This document shows positions 1 through 11,476 of a stretch of 64,000 nt of DNA, in pieces (the stretch's first letter is position 1; every line of letters starts with the position of its first letter). A program made the position numbers and the translations under genes. The DNA is from Planctomycetota bacterium. GTDB taxonomy: Bacteria > Planctomycetota > SZUA-567 > H5-PLA8. Location of the stretch: contig JAOSKN010000001.1 of assembly GCA_027493525.1 (NCBI GenBank), positions 2,604,001 to 2,668,000 of the forward strand. Reading direction: 5' to 3'. The notes beneath the pieces were generated by a model. That model was given only the letters and a program-made list of their open reading frames with translations, was not told the DNA's origin and did no database searches.

Positions 1-3000
1 GCCGCCCGAGCACCTGCCGGATGGCGGCGGTGTCCAGATGGCTGGCGTGGTTGGCCGCCAGCACGTAGGCGCCGCGCTCGGGGAGGTTCTCCAGCCCGTA
101 GCACTCGATGGACAGCCAGGTATTGAAGAGCACCTTGGCGGTGGTCGAGAGCGCGCCGCCCAGGAGCAGCCGCGAGAAGGTTGGATCGAAGGCCTGCTTC
201 GAGGAGAGCGCCTCGACCTTCCTGCGCCAGATGCGTTCGGCCAGCGCCGAGCCGTCGGCCGCGCCCTGTTCCGAGCGCCGCGCCGCCTCCACGGCCTCCA
301 CGACCTCCGCCACCGTCATCATCTTCACGAGCTGCTCGTCCAGGATGGTCACGTTCAGGCGCAGCTCGAGCTTGCCCATCAGGTCGACGCGCCCGATGGA
401 ATCGAGGCCCAGGTCGAGTTGCAGCCGCTTCTCGGGGGTCACGTCGGCGGGGTCGAGCTGCGCGACCTCGGCGATGGCCCGCGCGACCTCGGTGAAGGCG
501 TCCCCGCGCGCGCCGCCGAAGCTCGGGGCCTTCTTCGCCGCGGGACGTTCGCCCCGGTATCGCTCCTGAAGCGCGCGGCGCTGCACCTTCAAAGTGGCGG
601 TCTTGGGCAGCTCGTCCTCCTGGACCTCGACGCGCGCGACGCGCTGGTGGCTCGGGAGTTCGGCGTTGAGCTTCTCGACGGCCTGGCGGACGGCGTCGGC
701 GGAACCGCCGGGCTCGAGCACGGCCACCAGCGCGACCTCCTCGCCGTGCCCGCTTCGAGCGGGGAGCCCCAGCACGCAAACCTCGCGCGTCCCGGCCAGG
801 CCGCGGAACCGGGCCTCCAGTTCGTCGGGGTAGACGTTCTTCCCCGCCCCGGTGACGATCGTGTCGCGCAGGCGCCCCGTCAGGAAAAGATAGCCGTCGG
901 CATCGACGCGGCCCAGGTCGCCGGTGCGGAACCAGCCGTCCTCGAAGGCGCGCTCGGTGGATTCCGGATCGCGCCAGTACCCGAGCATCACGCTCGGCCC
1001 GCGCGCGAGCACCTCGCCGACGCCGCGCAGGTCCGGCTGCCGCAGGCGCAGCTCCACCCCCGGCAGCGGGAGCCCCACGCTTCCGGACTTCGGCGCGCCC
1101 AGCGGGTTCACGGAGAGGATCGGGGCGGTCTCGGTGAGGCCGTAGCCTTCGGCCACCGGGATCCCGAAGCGCTTGAAGAACTCGAAGACCTCGGGGTTCA
1201 GCGCCGCGCCGCCGCTGACGAAGAGCCGGACTTTGCCGCCGAAGCTGTCGTGGACCCGGCGGAAGAGCGTCTTGCGCGCGTTCTCGCCGCCGACGGCCTC
1301 CGCGGCCATGGCCGCGCCGCGCAGGAAGGCCAGCGCCATCCGCCCGGTGGGGCCGGCCTGCTGCACCCGTTCCCGGATCCCGTCGGCGAAGAGCTGGAAA
1401 ATCCGCGGCACGCCCAGCAGCACCGTGGCGCCCACGCGCTGCATCGTCTCGAGGATCTCCTCGCGGCGCAGGCTCTCGAGGTAGTGGATCGTCGAGCCGC
1501 CGAAGAGCGGGGTCAGGAGCCCGCCGGTGAACTCGAAGGCGTGGTGCAGCGGCAGCAGGCTCAGGAAGCGGTCGCTCTCCAGCGGTTCGAGCACCTCCGC
1601 CACGGAGAGCGCGTTGGAGACGAAGTTGAGGTGCGAGAGCATCACGCCCTTGGGGTGGAGCGTGGTGCCGCTGGTGAAGAGGATCGAGGCCAGGGACTCG
1701 GGCTTGGGATCCTTGAGCGGCCGGCCGTCCTCGGCATGCGGGAACGGCCAGGCGCGCCCGGCGTGGGGTTCGAGGTCCGCGCGCGGATCGAGCGGGACGG
1801 GCGCGCCCTCCCCCGGCCAGGCCTCGCCGGCTTTCTTGAGGATCGACGCCGAGACGACCAGCGCCTTGGCCTCGACCAGGCGCGCGACGTTCGCGGCCTC
1901 GTCGGGGGGAAGCTGGCGGTCGAGCGGGACGGCCGTGGCGCCGGCGCGGACGATGGCCAGGTAGCTGAGCGCCCACTCGGGGCCGTTTTCCGCCCAGAGC
2001 ACCACCCGGTCGCCCGGCTCCAGCCCCAGCCGCGCGCGGAGTTTGCGCGCCAGCGCCTCGGAGCGCTCGAAAAGTTCGGCGAAGCTCAGGCGCGCGACGC
2101 CGTCCTTGGCGCGCTGGATTTCCAGGAAGGTTCGCGCGCCGAAGCGGTCGGCGGCGCGCGCCGCGAGTTCGACGATCGTCTGCGGCACGCCGTGGGCGGC
2201 GGCGCTGGCCCGCGCGCGCTGGGCTTCGGCTTCTTCCTCCAGAAGCCGCCCTTCGCCGGCGCCGGCCCGCGGGGGCTCGTCCATGCGCAGGATGTTCCGC
2301 TTCAGCCCGGGGATGTGGACTTCCTGGAGGTAGTGCCGCCAGCGGATGCGCCGCACGTCGAAGTCGAAGGTCTCGCGGTCTTCGGGCGCCAGGCGCTCCA
2401 GCAGGGTGCGCGCGCGGCGCGTCTCGAAGCGCACCTTCTGGTTGGTGTAGGGGCTGTAGATGTCCACGTAATAGAGGAGCTGCTCGAATTTGCCGTGGAG
2501 CACGCGCAGGCGGTTGCGGAGCTTCCGCGCGCCGGGCATGGGCACGGGCACGTCCATCAGCGCCCCGATGGCCTTCATCGGATGCAGGTAGCCGTAGGTC
2601 ACGCGCCGCCGGAAGCTCTCCACCGAGGGGAACTTCCAGGCCGGCACGCGCACGGGCCGGCCGCGGCGGTCGAGGAACGGGTGCTTCTTGAAGTAGTCGC
2701 GCACCGACTGGTAGAGGGTCTCGAAGACCAGCGGGTTCTCGTCGCTGCTGGCGACGTGGATCAGTTCGAAGGCGCCCTTGCGCTGTCCGGCGGCGGCCGC
2801 GGCGGCCAGGACGCCGTTGACGGCCATGTCGGCGGGGATCACGTCGAGGACCATGTCGCGCGAGGCCGGGAAGTCGCGCAGCCGCCCCTTGCCGAAGCCC
2901 ACGATCAGCGGGTCGGCCATGCGTAGCCCGTCCAGCCAGCCCGGCTCGGGCTCGCGCAGGCTCGACTCGATGATCGAGGTCCGCACGATCGCCGTGGAGA

Positions 3001-3853
3001 CCTCGCCGTGCCGCAGCCGGATGAGCTGCTCGCCGAGCCACTTGGTGTACGTGTAGGTGTCGTTCCAGCCGAGGCTGCGCGCGCGCTTCATGCCGGCCCC
3101 GACCAGGGCGCGGCGCAGGTACGAGCGCGCCTCGTCGCTCTCCGGCGCCCAGCCGCGCTTGCGGGCTTCGGTCTCCGCGTCGGCCTGGGTGATGTGGGTG
3201 AGGGTGCGCAGCTTCTCGACCTCGCGCTCGACCTCGAAGGCCTGGGGGCGCGGGACGCCCGGCGCGAGCTGCGCGTCGATGGCCTCCAGGGGCTCGAGCA
3301 GCCGCTCCGGCACCGAGCCCACGCGCTGCCCGCAGACGTAGCAGGTGGAGATGTGCGCGTAGGCCGCGCCGGCCAGGCGCGCGAACTCCAGCAGCCGCTG
3401 CGGGCTCAGCGTGTTCACCTCCAGCGCCACGTCGAGCCGCTCGTCGAAGACCACGGTCGCGGCGGAACCGATCACGAGGTCGGTCCGTGCGGCCAGTTCG
3501 GCGTAGGCGCCGGGCTCCAGGCCCAGGCGCTCGCGGCCCAGGTCGCCGGGGACGCAGGCGAGCTTCTCCTCGCAGACGCGGTCGAAGCGCTCGCCCCATT
3601 CCTCGCGCAGCCGGTGGAAGACGCTGTTGCGCAGGATCTCCTCGCGCAGGCGGATCTGGGGATCGACGAGCGAGCCGTCGGGCCGGACGCGCGGCCGGAT
3701 CAGCAGATGGATGCGGCGGATCTCGGGGAGATCGCGCAGCAGCTTCTCGACCAGCGCCTTGGCCAGGAAGCCGGTGGCCCCGGTGACCAGCACGCTCTTG
3801 CCGGCGAAGAATGCCCGGATGGAAAGTGGAGATGCCGTCTCGGCGCCGCTCAT
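1..3853 (-). CDS. Multidomain lipid enzyme: acyl-CoA reductase, AMP ligase, ACP, PlsC (3' end beyond window)
   Basis: About 1284 residues lie in the window; the gene runs off the left edge. Domains in order: an N-terminal fatty acyl-CoA/thioester reductase (NAD_binding_4 type) with the nucleotide motif TGATGFLAK at 24-32 and a YTYTK catalytic motif (Tyr267, Lys271); an AMP-binding acyl-CoA synthetase with the TSGTT motif at 727-731 followed by PKG; an acyl carrier domain with GLDS, Ser1152 being the predicted phosphopantetheine site; and the start of a PlsC glycerophosphate acyltransferase with NHASHLD (His1269 to Asp1274, the HX4D motif). The set suggests one protein that activates a fatty acid, holds it on a carrier, reduces it towards an alcohol and acylates a glycerol phosphate. 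From memory this resembles ElbD of Myxococcus xanthus (ether lipids); that link is inference. The start at 3853 is the first ATG before the reductase motif. The next gene is divergent. Confidence 0.85.
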   Translation of the reverse strand, partial: MSGAETASPLSIRAFFAGKSVLVTGATGFLAKALVEKLLRDLPEIRRIHLLIRPRVRPDGSLVDPQIRLREEILRNSVFHRLREEWGERFDRVCEEKLACVPGDLGRERLGLEPGAYAELAARTDLVIGSAATVVFDERLDVALEVNTLSPQRLLEFARLAGAAYAHISTCYVCGQRVGSVPERLLEPLEAIDAQLAPGVPRPQAFEVEREVEKLRTLTHITQADAETEARKRGWAPESDEARSYLRRALVGAGMKRARSLGWNDTYTYTKWLGEQLIRLRHGEVSTAIVRTSIIESSLREPEPGWLDGLRMADPLIVGFGKGRLRDFPASRDMVLDVIPADMAVNGVLAAAAAAGQRKGAFELIHVASSDENPLVFETLYQSVRDYFKKHPFLDRRGRPVRVPAWKFPSVESFRRRVTYGYLHPMKAIGALMDVPVPMPGARKLRNRLRVLHGKFEQLLYYVDIYSPYTNQKVRFETRRARTLLERLAPEDRETFDFDVRRIRWRHYLQEVHIPGLKRNILRMDEPPRAGAGEGRLLEEEAEAQRARASAAAHGVPQTIVELAARAADRFGARTFLEIQRAKDGVARLSFAELFERSEALARKLRARLGLEPGDRVVLWAENGPEWALSYLAIVRAGATAVPLDRQLPPDEAANVARLVEAKALVVSASILKKAGEAWPGEGAPVPLDPRADLEPHAGRAWPFPHAEDGRPLKDPKPESLASILFTSGTTLHPKGVMLSHLNFVSNALSVAEVLEPLESDRFLSLLPLHHAFEFTGGLLTPLFGGSTIHYLESLRREEILETMQRVGATVLLGVPRIFQLFADGIRERVQQAGPTGRMALAFLRGAAMAAEAVGGENARKTLFRRVHDSFGGKVRLFVSGGAALNPEVFEFFKRFGIPVAEGYGLTETAPILSVNPLGAPKSGSVGLPLPGVELRLRQPDLRGVGEVLARGPSVMLGYWRDPESTERAFEDGWFRTGDLGRVDADGYLFLTGRLRDTIVTGAGKNVYPDELEARFRGLAGTREVCVLGLPARSGHGEEVALVAVLEPGGSADAVRQAVEKLNAELPSHQRVARVEVQEDELPKTATLKVQRRALQERYRGERPAAKKAPSFGGARGDAFTEVARAIAEVAQLDPADVTPEKRLQLDLGLDSIGRVDLMGKLELRLNVTILDEQLVKMMTVAEVVEAVEAARRSEQGAADGSALAERIWRRKVEALSSKQAFDPTFSRLLLGGALSTTAKVLFNTWLSIECYGLENLPERGAYVLAANHASHLDTAAIRQVLGR

Positions 3854-3997
3854 GCCGAGGAAAATAAGCGCCCGGGGGGTAATTGCCAGCGCGCCCCAAA
3901 GCGAGATTTCCGCGAGAAATCCGGATTTGAGGGCTTTCCAAGTTCCGGCGAGCGGTTATCGATTCTCGGCGAGATACGCCTGCACTTGGAGCTTTCC

Positions 3998-6142
3998 ATG
4001 TCGCCTCAGGCGGCCCTGCTGATCCAAATGGCGTTGCTGCTGGCCCTGGCCCGCCTGCTGGGAGAGTGGCTGGGGCGCCTCAAGCAGCCTCCGGTCCTGG
4101 GCGAACTGCTGGCCGGCGCGCTGCTGGGGCCGACCGTCCTGGGCTGGGCGCTTCCGGAGGCGCACGCCGCCGTCTTCGCCAACGTGGGCGGGCTGGAGTC
4201 GATCGCGCAACTGGGGCTGGTGATGCTGATGCTGCTCACCGGCCTGGAGACCGACGTGCGGACCATGCGCGACCTCGGCCGCGCCGCCTTCACCGTCTCG
4301 CTCTTCGGCCTGCTGGTGCCCTTCGCCCTGGGCATCGCGCTGGGCGCGATGTTGGAGCCGCCGGCCAGCGCGACGCGGCTGAACCTGAGCCTGTTCCTGG
4401 GCGTGGCCATGGCCGTGTCGGCGATGCCCGTCATCGCCAAGATCCTGATCGACCTGGGCCTGATCCGGCGCAACTTCGCCGTGATCACGCTCAGCGCCGC
4501 CGTGGTGGACGACACCGTGGGCTGGATCGCGCTGGCGGTCATCAGCGGGCTGGTGACGGCGGGCGCCTTTGAAGTCTCCGGGCTCCTGAAGACCCTCGCC
4601 TGGCTGGCGCTCTTCCTGCTCGCCGCGCGCGTGGCGCTCTATCCCGCTTTGCGCCGCGGCCTGGAACTGGCGGATCGCTGGACCCGCCTGCCCGGGAGCG
4701 ACTTGGTGTTCGTCTTCGGCGCGACCCTGCTCTGCGCGGCGGCAACCGAGGCGATCCACGTGCACGCGGTCTTCGGCGCCTTCGTCGCCGGCATGGTCCT
4801 CCGCCAATGCCCCACCCTGCGCGCGGAGAATTGCCACAAGCTGGAGCTGATCACGCTCTCGCTCTTCTCCCCGCTCTTCTTCGGCCTGGTGGGGCTGGAA
4901 GTGAACCTGCGGGAACTCAAGAGCCCCGGGCTGCTGGCGGCCGTCTGCGGGCTGGCCCTGGCGGGCAAACTGGCCGGCTGCTGGCTGGGCGGCCTCTTGG
5001 GGCGGCTGACAGGCTGGGAGTCGCTGGCCATCGGCATGGGCATGAGCGCGCGGGGCGCGGTGGGCCTGGTGGTCGCGAAGATCGGGAAGGACCTGCGCAT
5101 CCTGGACGAGGAACTCTTCTCCGCCATCGTGGTCATGTCGATCCTGACCTCCTTCCTGGCGCCGCTGGGATTGCGCCTGCTGCAAAGCCGCCTGCGCCCG
5201 AACGAAGAGGAACTCGCGCGGGAGAAGGGCTCGGCGGGGCGCTTCATGCCCTCCGGCGCGCTGCGGGTGCTGGTCCTGGCCGGCGGCGGCGTCAACGCCA
5301 AGGCCGGCGGGCAGTTGGCCGCGCGGCTCTGCGCCGCGCCCGGGGACCGCGCGACCGTGTTGCGCGTGCGGACCGGGGAGGCGCGCTGGTGGGAACGCCT
5401 CCTCTTCTGGCGCCGCGCCCCGCGGCGCATCGACGAGGAGCGCTATTTTCAGGATCTCAAGCAGGCGGCCGGGGCGGAGGCGGCGCGGCTTGAGTTCCGG
5501 TCGGTCGCCGAGCAGGACAGCGTACTGGAGACCGTGCTTGCCGAGGCCGCAAGGGGCTATCACTTCGTCGTGGTCGGCGCCTCCGGACACCGGCACCCCA
5601 TTCACGATCCGTTTCTTACCCAGTTGATCCGGCGCGCGCCCTGCCACGTGGTCATCGTGCGCGGCGAACCGGCCCGCGAAGCAGGCGGGTTCGAACGCGC
5701 CCTGGTGCCCACCGACGGAAGTTATTTCGGCGAAGCCGCCTTCGAGTGGGCCGCGCGGTACGCCTCCGCGGGACGCACGCGGATCAGCGTGCTGTACGTG
5801 ACCGAAAGCAGCCCGCGCAATCCGCTGCTCCCGGCCGCGGCCCTGGACCCGGCGCACGCGCACGGCCAGGACATGCTGCGGATCACGTTGCAGCAGAACT
5901 ATGCCGAGCGCCTCGCCGACCCCGCGCGCCTGGATTGCCACGTGCGCGAGAGCCAGTCGATGGTCGAGGGCCTGGTGGAGCAGGTGCAGCAGGGCTCCTA
6001 CGACCTCGTGGTGCTGGGCGCGGCCGCCAAGACGCTGACCGAACGCCTGTCCCTCGGGTCCAACATCGAGGCGGCCCTGGAGACCTTGCCCTGCGCCGTC
6101 GCCGTGGTGATCCCGCGCATGGGTTCCGAGAGCGGCGCGTAG
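3998..6142 (+). CDS. CPA2-type cation:proton antiporter with two universal stress domains
   Basis: 714 residues. The first roughly 400 are a many-pass membrane domain of the Na+/H+ (K+/H+) exchanger CPA2 family, with the typical PPVLGELLAG and LGPTVLGW segments near the N-terminus and a conserved GMSARGAVGLV segment near residue 350. From about residue 417 to the end there are two tandem universal stress protein-like domains, the second opening with LVPTDGS near 570. These cytosolic domains probably bind nucleotide and tune transport; this is inferred from the family. The ATG at 3998 has GGAG about 6 bases upstream and is followed directly by the first membrane helix, so in-frame reading upstream of it is not coding. 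It is divergent from the lipid enzyme and lies about 170 bp before a second, unrelated antiporter. Confidence 0.88.
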   Translation: MSPQAALLIQMALLLALARLLGEWLGRLKQPPVLGELLAGALLGPTVLGWALPEAHAAVFANVGGLESIAQLGLVMLMLLTGLETDVRTMRDLGRAAFTVSLFGLLVPFALGIALGAMLEPPASATRLNLSLFLGVAMAVSAMPVIAKILIDLGLIRRNFAVITLSAAVVDDTVGWIALAVISGLVTAGAFEVSGLLKTLAWLALFLLAARVALYPALRRGLELADRWTRLPGSDLVFVFGATLLCAAATEAIHVHAVFGAFVAGMVLRQCPTLRAENCHKLELITLSLFSPLFFGLVGLEVNLRELKSPGLLAAVCGLALAGKLAGCWLGGLLGRLTGWESLAIGMGMSARGAVGLVVAKIGKDLRILDEELFSAIVVMSILTSFLAPLGLRLLQSRLRPNEEELAREKGSAGRFMPSGALRVLVLAGGGVNAKAGGQLAARLCAAPGDRATVLRVRTGEARWWERLLFWRRAPRRIDEERYFQDLKQAAGAEAARLEFRSVAEQDSVLETVLAEAARGYHFVVVGASGHRHPIHDPFLTQLIRRAPCHVVIVRGEPAREAGGFERALVPTDGSYFGEAAFEWAARYASAGRTRISVLYVTESSPRNPLLPAAALDPAHAHGQDMLRITLQQNYAERLADPARLDCHVRESQSMVEGLVEQVQQGSYDLVVLGAAAKTLTERLSLGSNIEAALETLPCAVAVVIPRMGSESGA

Positions 6143-6314
6143 CGTCGCCCCCTTGAAAGCCCCCGCCCTTCAGGCACAATCGGCGCACCTCATGCGCCTG
6201 TAGAAGACGCGGACATGCGCGGGCCACTCCCTCCTGGCAAGCGTGGGCGCGGGCGCGGTATCGACGGGCCGCCCGGCTGGCGGCGAAGCCGGTTCTCCAG
6301 TACCGGGGCGCGGC

Positions 6315-8186
<1,872 letters not shown>

Positions 8187-8524
8187 CGCTGTTTCCAATC
8201 GAAACGGCAGGGTAGGGGGAAGCCTTGACGTAAGCCCTACATTGTTTTTATAACTCATTTAATATTAATATGTTAAGGGCTCAGTCGAGGAATGGAATGG
8301 AGGTGCGGCGCAGGTTTCAGGCTTTGGACGTGCAATTGCGTAACCTCCGCGCCGGCCAAGGAGCTGCAACTTCCGGCCACGCTCCGCGAGTTTGTGCATT
8401 GGCGGTTGCAATGGAGGCCCGATAAAGTATTCCCAAAGGCACGGCTTAACTTAAAGGAAACCGGCGGGCCGCTTCCCCTAGTCACGGGCGTGGCCGGGCT
8501 GGCGGTGCAGGGGATTTTGCGCGC
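8187..8524. other. Non-coding leader upstream of the cytochrome oxidase operon
   Basis: This 338-bp stretch has an AT-rich island (about 8238-8276) that stands out against the GC-rich surroundings and carries the promoter described separately. A second possible promoter, TTGCAA (8406-8411), 16 bp, TATTCC (8428-8433), lies nearer coxB. A 78-codon open frame from 8292 runs into coxB in another frame; it has no recognisable protein features and I do not call it. Confidence 0.6.
8225..8254 (+). promoter_or_regulatory. Sigma70-like promoter for the cox operon
   Basis: TTGACG at 8225-8230 and TATAAC at 8249-8254 are separated by 18 bp. This is among the best -35/-10 pairs in the window and sits in its most AT-rich island. 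Transcription from here would give a 5' leader of roughly 260 nt before coxB. Confidence 0.6.
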
Positions 8525-9544
8525 ATGACTCCCGTGATTTTCGTGTTAGTCATCCTGGGCCTGGTGGTGGGAACGGTGGCCGGGTTCGCCTTGAAGGCGC
8601 CCCTGTTGCCGGACTTGATCACCGAGCACGGGCGCATCATCGACCAGCAGCTTGTGCTGACGCTCTACATCACCGGCGCGATCTTCGCCATCGCCCAACT
8701 TGGCTTGGCCTACCTGATTTACAAACATCGCCATCGGGACGGGGTCAAGGCCAGCTACCTCCAGGGTTCGACGAAGCTCGAGTACACCTGGACGGTGGCG
8801 ACGCTGGTGCTCTTCGTGGGCCTGAACCTGATGGGCCAGGGCGTCTGGGCCCAGATGCACCTGAACGAGAAGCCCGCGCGCCCGGTCAACATCGAAGTCA
8901 CCGCGATGCAGTTCAAATGGATCTTCCGCTATCCAGGCAAGGACGGGAACCTGGGCGCGCGCGCGGCCGAGTACATCAACCCCGCCGAGGGCAATTACGT
9001 CGGCAAGGATCCGGACGACGCCAACGGCGACGACGACTTTCAGCTCCTCTCCATGAGCGTGCCCTACGGGATCCCGGTGGTGGTGGACATCCGCAGCATC
9101 GACGTGCTCCACGGCTTCGCCGTCCGCGAGATGCGCCTGAAGCAGGACGCCGTGCCGGGGCTGAGCGTCAATATCCCCTTCACCGTCGAAAAGGACGGCA
9201 CCCTGGAGTTCCCCTTGAGCGGCAATTACGCGGCGGACCTCGACAAGGGCGAGCTGCCCGACGCGCTGAAGCATGAGCTGAACGCGAACAAGCTGGTCTG
9301 GAAGGACAAGGCCTCGCTGCGCGCGCTGGAGCCCGGCAGGGTCTGGCGCCTGACCCTGGACCCCGACTCGATCAATCGGCCGTACCTGGTGAAGCTCGAG
9401 AACGGCCGGCTGAACCTGTACCGCTCCTGGTACGAACTGGCCTGCATGGAACTGTGCGGCTACGGGCACTACCAGATGCGCAGCCAGGTCAACGTGCTCA
9501 GCCCGGTCGAGTACGCGGAGTTCGTCGAAAAGAACTCGCCCTGA
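8525..9544 (+). CDS. coxB: Cytochrome c oxidase subunit II
   Basis: 339 residues, CuA subunit that accepts electrons from cytochrome c. The N-terminus has hydrophobic segments at about 3-22, 40-62 and 85-102, then a periplasmic cupredoxin domain. The CuA site is intact: Cys307, Cys311, His315 and Met318 in C-x3-C-x3-H-x2-M, with the upstream ligand His in VLHGFA. A loop rich in Asp/Asn (NGDDD) precedes that His and is longer than in many homologues. There is no C-terminal cytochrome c fusion, so this is not a caa3-type subunit. It is the first gene of an operon with coxA 49 bp downstream. Confidence 0.95.
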   Translation: MTPVIFVLVILGLVVGTVAGFALKAPLLPDLITEHGRIIDQQLVLTLYITGAIFAIAQLGLAYLIYKHRHRDGVKASYLQGSTKLEYTWTVATLVLFVGLNLMGQGVWAQMHLNEKPARPVNIEVTAMQFKWIFRYPGKDGNLGARAAEYINPAEGNYVGKDPDDANGDDDFQLLSMSVPYGIPVVVDIRSIDVLHGFAVREMRLKQDAVPGLSVNIPFTVEKDGTLEFPLSGNYAADLDKGELPDALKHELNANKLVWKDKASLRALEPGRVWRLTLDPDSINRPYLVKLENGRLNLYRSWYELACMELCGYGHYQMRSQVNVLSPVEYAEFVEKNSP

Positions 9545-9593
9545 CGCTGGCGGAATACTCACCCGGGAACGGTCGAGTCGCGGAGGAGCAGGC

Positions 9594-11465
9594 ATGTCGT
9601 CGGAAGCTGCGGCCGAACACGCCGTACACGTGCACCAGGCGCCCACCAATCCGATCTGGCGCTACGTCTTCAGTACGGACCACAAGGTCATCGGCATCCA
9701 GTACTGGATCCTGGCCCTCGTCTCGGCCTTCGTCGGGATGGGGCTTTCCGTCTGGTTCCGCCTGCACCTGCTCAACCAGGGCCATGTCGCCCAGTTGACC
9801 GACCAGTTGTCCCTCCTGGTCGAGGGCTCCGCCGACTACAACGCCATCAAGGCCAAGATCGACGCGCTCCAGACCGCCTGGTACCACATGGAGCCCTCGC
9901 AGTACCTCGGCATCCTGACCATGCACGGCACGATCCTGGTCTTCATGGTCCTCACCACCGCGCCCATGGGCGGCTTCGGGAACTACTTCCTGCCCATCCA
10001 GGTCGGCGCGCTGGACATGGCCTTCCCGCGCCTGAACATGCTCTCCTTCTGGCTGACCTTCCTGAGCTTCGTCACGCTGATGGCCGCGTTCTTCGTGCCC
10101 GGCGGCTCCCCGAACGCGGGGTGGACCGGCTACCCGCCGCTTTCGGCGGTCCCCGACTCGCAGGGCAACGGCTATCAGGGCCCCGGCGGCTGGGGGCAGG
10201 ACCTGTGGGTGCTCTCCATCGCGATCTTCTGCTTCGCCTCGCTGGTGGGGGCGATCAACTTCATCGTGACGACCCTCGACCTGCGCACCAAGGGGATGAC
10301 CCTGATGCGCATGCCGTTGACGTGCTGGGCCTGGTTCGTGACGGCGATCTTGGCGCTGCTCTCCTTCGCCGTGCTGCTGGTCGCGGGGCTGCTGCTGCTG
10401 CTGGACCGCAACTTGGGAACCAGCTTCTACGTCCCGGGCGACCTCTTCGTGAGCAACAAGCTGCTGGTGGACCACAAGGGCGGCTCGCCGCTCCTGTTCC
10501 AGCACCTCTTCTGGTTCTTCGGGCACCCCGAGGTGTACATCGCGATCGTGCCCGGGATGGGCCTGGCCAGCCACCTGCTCAGCAGCTTCGCGCGCAAGCC
10601 GGTCTTCGGCTACCGCGCGATGGTCTACGCCATCTTCGGCATCGGGGTGCTGGGCTTCTTCGTCTGGGGCCACCACATGTTCCAGTCGGGGATGAGCCCC
10701 TACGTGGCCGTGGCCTTCAGCGTGATGACGATGGTCGTGGGCGTCCCGTCCGCCATCAAGACCTTCAACTGGCTGGGCACGATCTGGGGCGGGAACATCC
10801 GCTTCCAGAGCCCGATGCTTTACGCCCTGGGCTTCGTCTCGCTCTTCGTGACCGGCGGGATCGGCGGCATCTTCCTCGGCCAGAACGCGGTCGACATCTA
10901 CTTCCACGACACCTACTTCGTGGTCGGGCACTTCCACATGATCATGGGCGTGGCGGCGATCTTCGGCATGTTCGCCGGGACCGTGTACTGGTTCCCCAAA
11001 GTGACCGGCAAGATGATGAACGAACCGCTGAGCCAGGCCCACTTCTGGTGCACCTTCCTGGGCGTCAACGTGATCTTCATCGTCATGCACCTGATGGGCC
11101 TGGAAGGGCATCCGCGGCGCTACAGCGGCTTCGCCTTCGAGTTCCTTTCGAGCGACTACATGGTGCGGATGCACACCATCGTCACCCACACGGCGATCTT
11201 CACCGCCTCCGCGCAGGTGTTGTTCCTGATCAACCTCGTCTACAGCCTGGCCGCGGGCAAGAAGGCCGGCGACAACCCGTGGGAATCGACCAGCCTGGAG
11301 TGGGCCACGACCTCGCCCCCGCCCTTCGAGAACTTCAAGGACGGCGTGCTCCCCGAAGTGCACCACGGCCCCTACGAATACAGCGTGCCCGACGCGGCGA
11401 AGGATTACATCATGCAGCACGATCCGCCGGAAGCCCGGCCCGCGACGGCGCCCGCGCCGCATTAG
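9594..11465 (+). CDS. coxA: Cytochrome c oxidase subunit I
   Basis: 623 residues, the catalytic heme-copper subunit. Ligands visible: His111 (MHGT, low-spin heme a), His311 with Tyr315 in HPEVY (CuB ligand and cross-linked Tyr), His360-His361 (CuB), His446 (high-spin heme) and His448 (heme a) in GHFHM. The HPEVY form with the cross-link Tyr marks an A-type oxidase. It is longer than the usual 530-560 residues because of an insertion near residues 60-100 and a hydrophilic C-terminal tail. The ATG has GGAGGAG just upstream. It sits between coxB and the two subunit III genes. Confidence 0.97.
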   Translation: MSSEAAAEHAVHVHQAPTNPIWRYVFSTDHKVIGIQYWILALVSAFVGMGLSVWFRLHLLNQGHVAQLTDQLSLLVEGSADYNAIKAKIDALQTAWYHMEPSQYLGILTMHGTILVFMVLTTAPMGGFGNYFLPIQVGALDMAFPRLNMLSFWLTFLSFVTLMAAFFVPGGSPNAGWTGYPPLSAVPDSQGNGYQGPGGWGQDLWVLSIAIFCFASLVGAINFIVTTLDLRTKGMTLMRMPLTCWAWFVTAILALLSFAVLLVAGLLLLLDRNLGTSFYVPGDLFVSNKLLVDHKGGSPLLFQHLFWFFGHPEVYIAIVPGMGLASHLLSSFARKPVFGYRAMVYAIFGIGVLGFFVWGHHMFQSGMSPYVAVAFSVMTMVVGVPSAIKTFNWLGTIWGGNIRFQSPMLYALGFVSLFVTGGIGGIFLGQNAVDIYFHDTYFVVGHFHMIMGVAAIFGMFAGTVYWFPKVTGKMMNEPLSQAHFWCTFLGVNVIFIVMHLMGLEGHPRRYSGFAFEFLSSDYMVRMHTIVTHTAIFTASAQVLFLINLVYSLAAGKKAGDNPWESTSLEWATTSPPPFENFKDGVLPEVHHGPYEYSVPDAAKDYIMQHDPPEARPATAPAPH

Positions 11466-11476
11466 CGACCCAAGCC

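Noticed and set aside
38..2926. Very long open frame on the plus strand over the lipid enzyme
   Set aside because: Its composition is Arg/Gly/His-rich with no motif, while the minus strand shows four enzyme domains with active sites. It is a GC-rich antisense artefact.
3956..5941. Long minus-strand open frame over the CPA2 antiporter
   Set aside because: Gln/Arg/His-rich antisense shadow; the plus strand encodes membrane helices and stress domains.
8231..8280. AT-rich island as a replication origin
   Set aside because: No DnaA-box cluster or dnaA/dnaN neighbourhood; the promoter explains it.
8292..8528. Possible 78-residue protein in the cox leader
   Set aside because: No family features or good ribosome site, and it runs into coxB out of frame.
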